Positions 61,379 to 64,000 of a stretch of 64,000 nt of DNA are shown piece after piece; the first letter of the stretch is position 1; the number at the start of each line of letters is the position of its first letter. The stretch is from Cupriavidus necator A5-1 (GTDB lineage Bacteria; Pseudomonadota; Gammaproteobacteria; Burkholderiales; Burkholderiaceae). The notes under the pieces are model-generated. The model was not told the origin of the DNA. It made no database searches and saw nothing but the letters and a program-made list of their open reading frames with translations. The stretch spans positions 2,418,001 through 2,482,000 of the forward strand of contig NZ_JQLI01000008.1 in assembly GCF_000744095.1 (NCBI RefSeq), written 5' to 3'. The translations under genes and the position numbers were made by a program.

Positions 61379-61840
61379 TCAATGCTGGTGGGGCTTTGAC
61401 GTCTTCAGGTCTGGGACGGTGACGGAAACTGTCTCGCTGGCAAGAATCTTGTGATTGGGATCGGCAAGCTCGAGCCGAAGCTTGTGCGCGCCAGGCGTCA
61501 ATCCAACCAGGATGATCGGATCTTCGCTGGTGTGTGCCCAGGTCCCGTGCCAGTCATCCACCGTCACGTGGAGGTGCCCGATACGCGGCGACACCTCGAC
61601 AGCGGTCTTGCCGAATACCGGCATGACGCGGAAGTTCTCGGTCCGGAACTGAATGATGATGACGCCGCGAGCCAGTGGCGCAGCCAGCGGCGGATATGCA
61701 ATGAGTTTCGGCGCCGGTTCCGATTCGAGCGGCAGGAGCGCCGGGGGACGGCCGGTATCCGGGGCATTCTGCGCGCAGGCAGCAACGCAGAAAGCAGCGC
61801 CGGCAGCGGCGACTGACAAGTGCCTGAAGAGGGATCGCAT
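61379..61840 (-). CDS. DUF6130-like secreted protein
   Basis: A 153-residue protein. The signal peptide (MRSLFRHLSVAAAGAAFCVA) ends near ACAQN, possibly a lipobox (A-A-C). The mature part RTENFRVMPVFGKTAVEVSP, RIGHLHVTVDDWHGTWAHTS and GLTPGAHKLRLELADPNHKI is a small beta-sandwich resembling the DUF6130 family by recollection; the His-x-His in GHLHV could bind metal. AAAGGAA precedes the ATG. Its function is unknown. Confidence 0.78.
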   Translation of the reverse strand: MRSLFRHLSVAAAGAAFCVAACAQNAPDTGRPPALLPLESEPAPKLIAYPPLAAPLARGVIIIQFRTENFRVMPVFGKTAVEVSPRIGHLHVTVDDWHGTWAHTSEDPIILVGLTPGAHKLRLELADPNHKILASETVSVTVPDLKTSKPHQH

Positions 61841-62023
61841 GGTTTGTTCCTTTCGCGGCCAGGCTGGCCAAGGGGCGCAACGCCGCTGCCGCTTCGCTTG
61901 TATGTACAGAGTAGTAGCTGAGCGACCAAACGCGGACTTTGGTTAGGCAGCTTGCCGATCAGGCCAGTCGCGTCCGTATCCACCGATATCGAATTCATAA
62001 CGATGCTCGCAGCTGACTAGTCC

Positions 62024-63445
62024 ATGACCACAGCGACGCCCAGCCCCATCTCGCCGTTGGACCCGACGGCGGCCACCCCCCTCTATCGACAGATATACGA
62101 TCGATTTCGCGACGCCATTGCCAACGGCGTATTGAAGCCGGGCGACCGAATACCTTCCGCAAGAGCCCTGACCAAGGAGTTGGGATTGGCCAGGGGAACT
62201 ATCGACTCGGCCTATTCCTTGCTGGCTGCTGAGGGATATATTCAGGCCCGCGGCCAGGCAGGCACCATCGTGGCGCCCGATCTCAAGCCGCGCGTGCCGA
62301 TTGCAAGCCCGCGCCGCCCGTCCGACAGCAAAGCCGGTTCAACGAGTTTTCGTCCGGATTCGATTTTGCCGTTCCAGATGGGATTGCCTGCGCTGGACGC
62401 ATTTCCCCGCAAGGTCTGGGCCCGCCTGGGCGCGCGCTGCGCGCGCGCGATGCAACCATCGGATATGGTTCATCCCCCCGTGTACGGCGTGCCGCAACTG
62501 CGTTCCCAGATCGCAGCATACCTGCAGGTTTCGCGTGGCATCAGTTGTTCGCCGGCTCAGATTTTCGTGACCTCGGGGTATCGTCACACCATTGAGTTGA
62601 TTGCGCATGCACTCTTGAAGGGAGGAGATCGCGTCTGGTTGGAGAACCCCGGATACCCACCCACGCGGGAACTGCTGGGACATATGCAGATCACAGCGGT
62701 CCCGGTGCCAGTGGACCAGGACGGCATGGTCGTTGCGGATGGAATCAAGCTGGCACTACGAGCACATGCCGCGGTAGTCACGCCGGCCCACCAGAGCCCG
62801 CTGTGCGTGTCATTGTCTCTTCCCCGGCGCTGGGCACTGCTGGACTGGGCCGTGCGAAGCAAGGCATGGATTATCGAGGACGATTACGATGGCGAATACC
62901 GCTATGTCAGCCGCCCGCTTCCTGCGTTGACGAGCCTGGATCGCGAGGGCCGGGTGCTCTACGCGGGCACCTTCAGCAAAGTGCTTTTTCCTGGCATCCG
63001 CCTTGCCTATCTCGTCGTGCCGGAGGCGCTGGTCGAACGGTTCGAACAGATCAGCCAGGCCTTTACAGGCGGGAGTCCCGCGCTTACCCAGGCGATCGTC
63101 ACAGCCTTTATCGCGGAAGGCCATTTCGCACGCCATATCCAAAAGATGCGGAAGCTTTATGCCGAGCGTCGGGACGCCACCGCCGCAGGCCTGGAGAGCG
63201 TTCTTGGCGAACATATGCAGATCGATTCACAGCCCGGAGGCATGCACCTGATCCTGCGGCTGCAAGGCAAGCTGTCAGACCGCCGGCTCGTTGCGCGCAT
63301 GCGGGAATCAGGACTGTACGCGGAAGCATTGACGGCTTGGACGATAGGTCGTGACGAAGGATCGGCATTGCTTCTCAACTTCACGAATATCGATTCCCGG
63401 AAGACCGCGGAAGGTCTGGCAAAGCGTATCCTGGCCCTGACATGA
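62024..63445 (+). CDS. MocR/PdxR-type regulator (GntR + aminotransferase domain)
   Basis: A 473-residue protein with an N-terminal GntR winged helix (PLYRQIYDRFRDAIANGVLK; RALTKELGLARGTIDSAYSL) joined to a fold-type I PLP domain. The internal aldimine lysine is Lys319 in the GTFSKVLFPGIRLAY motif, and IIEDDYDGEYRYVSRPLPAL is the family hallmark. MocR proteins sense amino acids or pyridoxal derivatives. The gene precedes an AhpD-like gene on the same strand; the target is unknown. No clear Shine-Dalgarno is seen. Confidence 0.93.
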   Translation: MTTATPSPISPLDPTAATPLYRQIYDRFRDAIANGVLKPGDRIPSARALTKELGLARGTIDSAYSLLAAEGYIQARGQAGTIVAPDLKPRVPIASPRRPSDSKAGSTSFRPDSILPFQMGLPALDAFPRKVWARLGARCARAMQPSDMVHPPVYGVPQLRSQIAAYLQVSRGISCSPAQIFVTSGYRHTIELIAHALLKGGDRVWLENPGYPPTRELLGHMQITAVPVPVDQDGMVVADGIKLALRAHAAVVTPAHQSPLCVSLSLPRRWALLDWAVRSKAWIIEDDYDGEYRYVSRPLPALTSLDREGRVLYAGTFSKVLFPGIRLAYLVVPEALVERFEQISQAFTGGSPALTQAIVTAFIAEGHFARHIQKMRKLYAERRDATAAGLESVLGEHMQIDSQPGGMHLILRLQGKLSDRRLVARMRESGLYAEALTAWTIGRDEGSALLLNFTNIDSRKTAEGLAKRILALT

Positions 63446-63556
63446 CCGTTCCGCCGAATAATCATGGCCTAGTGAGGATCATGGATCTTGGACCTCCCCG
63501 GGTAGGCCAAGGTACACCAAGATGGAGTCCTTCATCACCCACTTCAAGGACCCATC

Positions 63557-64000
63557 ATGGCCCATCGCATCGACTACACCAAGGCATCTCCCGAAGGGTA
63601 CAAGGCTTTCGGTGGCGTGTATGTCACGCTTCAGAAGAACGACCTGCCAAAGGAGCTGGTCGATCTCGTGTATCTGCGGGTCTCGCAGATCAACGGCTGC
63701 GCATTCTGCATCGATATGCACTCGCGCGACCTGCTCAAATCCGGCCTTGCGGTGGAAAAGCTCGTGCTTGTGCCCGTATGGCGCGACGCCGGCGAAATTT
63801 TCAGTGCTCGCGAACGGGGCGCGCTGCGTTGGGCGGAAACCGTGACCCGCGTGGCTGACACGGGCATTCCCGATGCAGACTACCAGGCCGCCGCGGCCGA
63901 GTTCAGCGACAAGGAACTCGCCGACCTGACCTATGCCATTGGCCTGATGAACGCATTCAATCGCTTCGGCGTTGCGTTCCGCTCGACGCCCGCCGCCACC
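63557..64000 (+). CDS. AhpD-like carboxymuconolactone decarboxylase family protein (partial)
   Basis: The first 148 residues are present; the gene runs off the window. The CMD motif Cys48-A-F-Cys51-I-D-M-His55 is the active site of AhpD-type alkylhydroperoxidases, in the usual context LVYLRVSQINGCAFCIDMHS. AAGGA precedes the ATG. The protein probably reduces peroxides with the paired cysteines. It follows the MocR regulator on the same strand after 111 bp, and the MocR protein may control it. Confidence 0.9.
   Translation, partial: MAHRIDYTKASPEGYKAFGGVYVTLQKNDLPKELVDLVYLRVSQINGCAFCIDMHSRDLLKSGLAVEKLVLVPVWRDAGEIFSARERGALRWAETVTRVADTGIPDADYQAAAAEFSDKELADLTYAIGLMNAFNRFGVAFRSTPAAT

Overview
The window is high-GC DNA from a betaproteobacterium of the Burkholderiaceae, most likely Cupriavidus or a close relative. 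This is an inference from content: four Bug-type (TctC) periplasmic solute receptors, a betaproteobacterial H-NS protein with the GKTWSGRGRAPSWL signature, a lysine/alanine-rich H1-like protein, and a remnant of 3-hydroxybutyrate dehydrogenase beside a patatin gene. No rRNA, tRNA, CRISPR array or intact insertion sequence was seen. The accessory metabolism and stress genes suggest a secondary chromosome or megaplasmid-like region.

Layout. 0-1.7 kb: end of an RND efflux pump operon (transporter tail and outer-membrane factor). 1.7-7.2 kb: a lone Bug receptor, a small ABM-like protein, then a TetR gene divergent from an operon of flavin monooxygenase (Baeyer-Villiger motif), alpha/beta hydrolase and a Coq4-like protein. 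7.3-12.4 kb: catabolic genes, namely Bug receptor, amidohydrolase and class II aldolase on the minus strand, a LysR regulator, then a muconolactone-isomerase-like protein coupled to a Bug receptor. 12.6-29.7 kb: glucan and envelope-stress block, with a GH63-like and a GH13 enzyme coupled by GTGA, small stress-type proteins (DYTDG-repeat protein, DUF3096, CsbD), a giant cyclic beta-1,2-glucan synthase behind a leader terminator, and a Crp/Fnr regulator. 30-38.6 kb: fatty-acid desaturase, H1-like and H-NS proteins, an apparent small RNA gene, a GYD protein, a TGS-type GTPase, the radical SAM enzyme AmrS, and two secreted hydrolases. 38.6-46 kb: MFS transporter coupled to a ceramidase-like membrane protein, an IS fragment, an FUSC-type protein, a thioredoxin-fold DUF255 protein and a PA2169-type four-helix protein. 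46.2-51.7 kb: a 1,297-residue BTAD/ATPase/TPR regulator divergent from a TTC38-like TPR protein. 52-53.5 kb: truncated dehydrogenase and an intact patatin. 54-59.4 kb: operon of Bug receptor, TauD-type dioxygenase, isocitrate lyase/PEP mutase-family enzyme, MFS transporter and GntR regulator. 59.5-64 kb: MFS/HxlR divergon with twin operators, a small secreted protein, a MocR-type regulator and the start of an AhpD-like gene.

The most notable unexplained element is on the minus strand at about 32886-33102. A near-consensus sigma-70 promoter (TTGACC, 16 nt, TATAAT) precedes about 183 nt that fold as six consecutive hairpins, the last being an intrinsic terminator. I read this as an undescribed small RNA gene. 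Other regulatory signals are visible directly: TT(G/C)ACGC repeats exactly 8 bp before a -10 box at the BTAD regulator's divergent promoter, a hairpin burying the Shine-Dalgarno of the DYTDG protein, twin 17-bp palindromes at the HxlR divergon, and a TTGTCCGGACAA palindrome before the GntR-linked operon.
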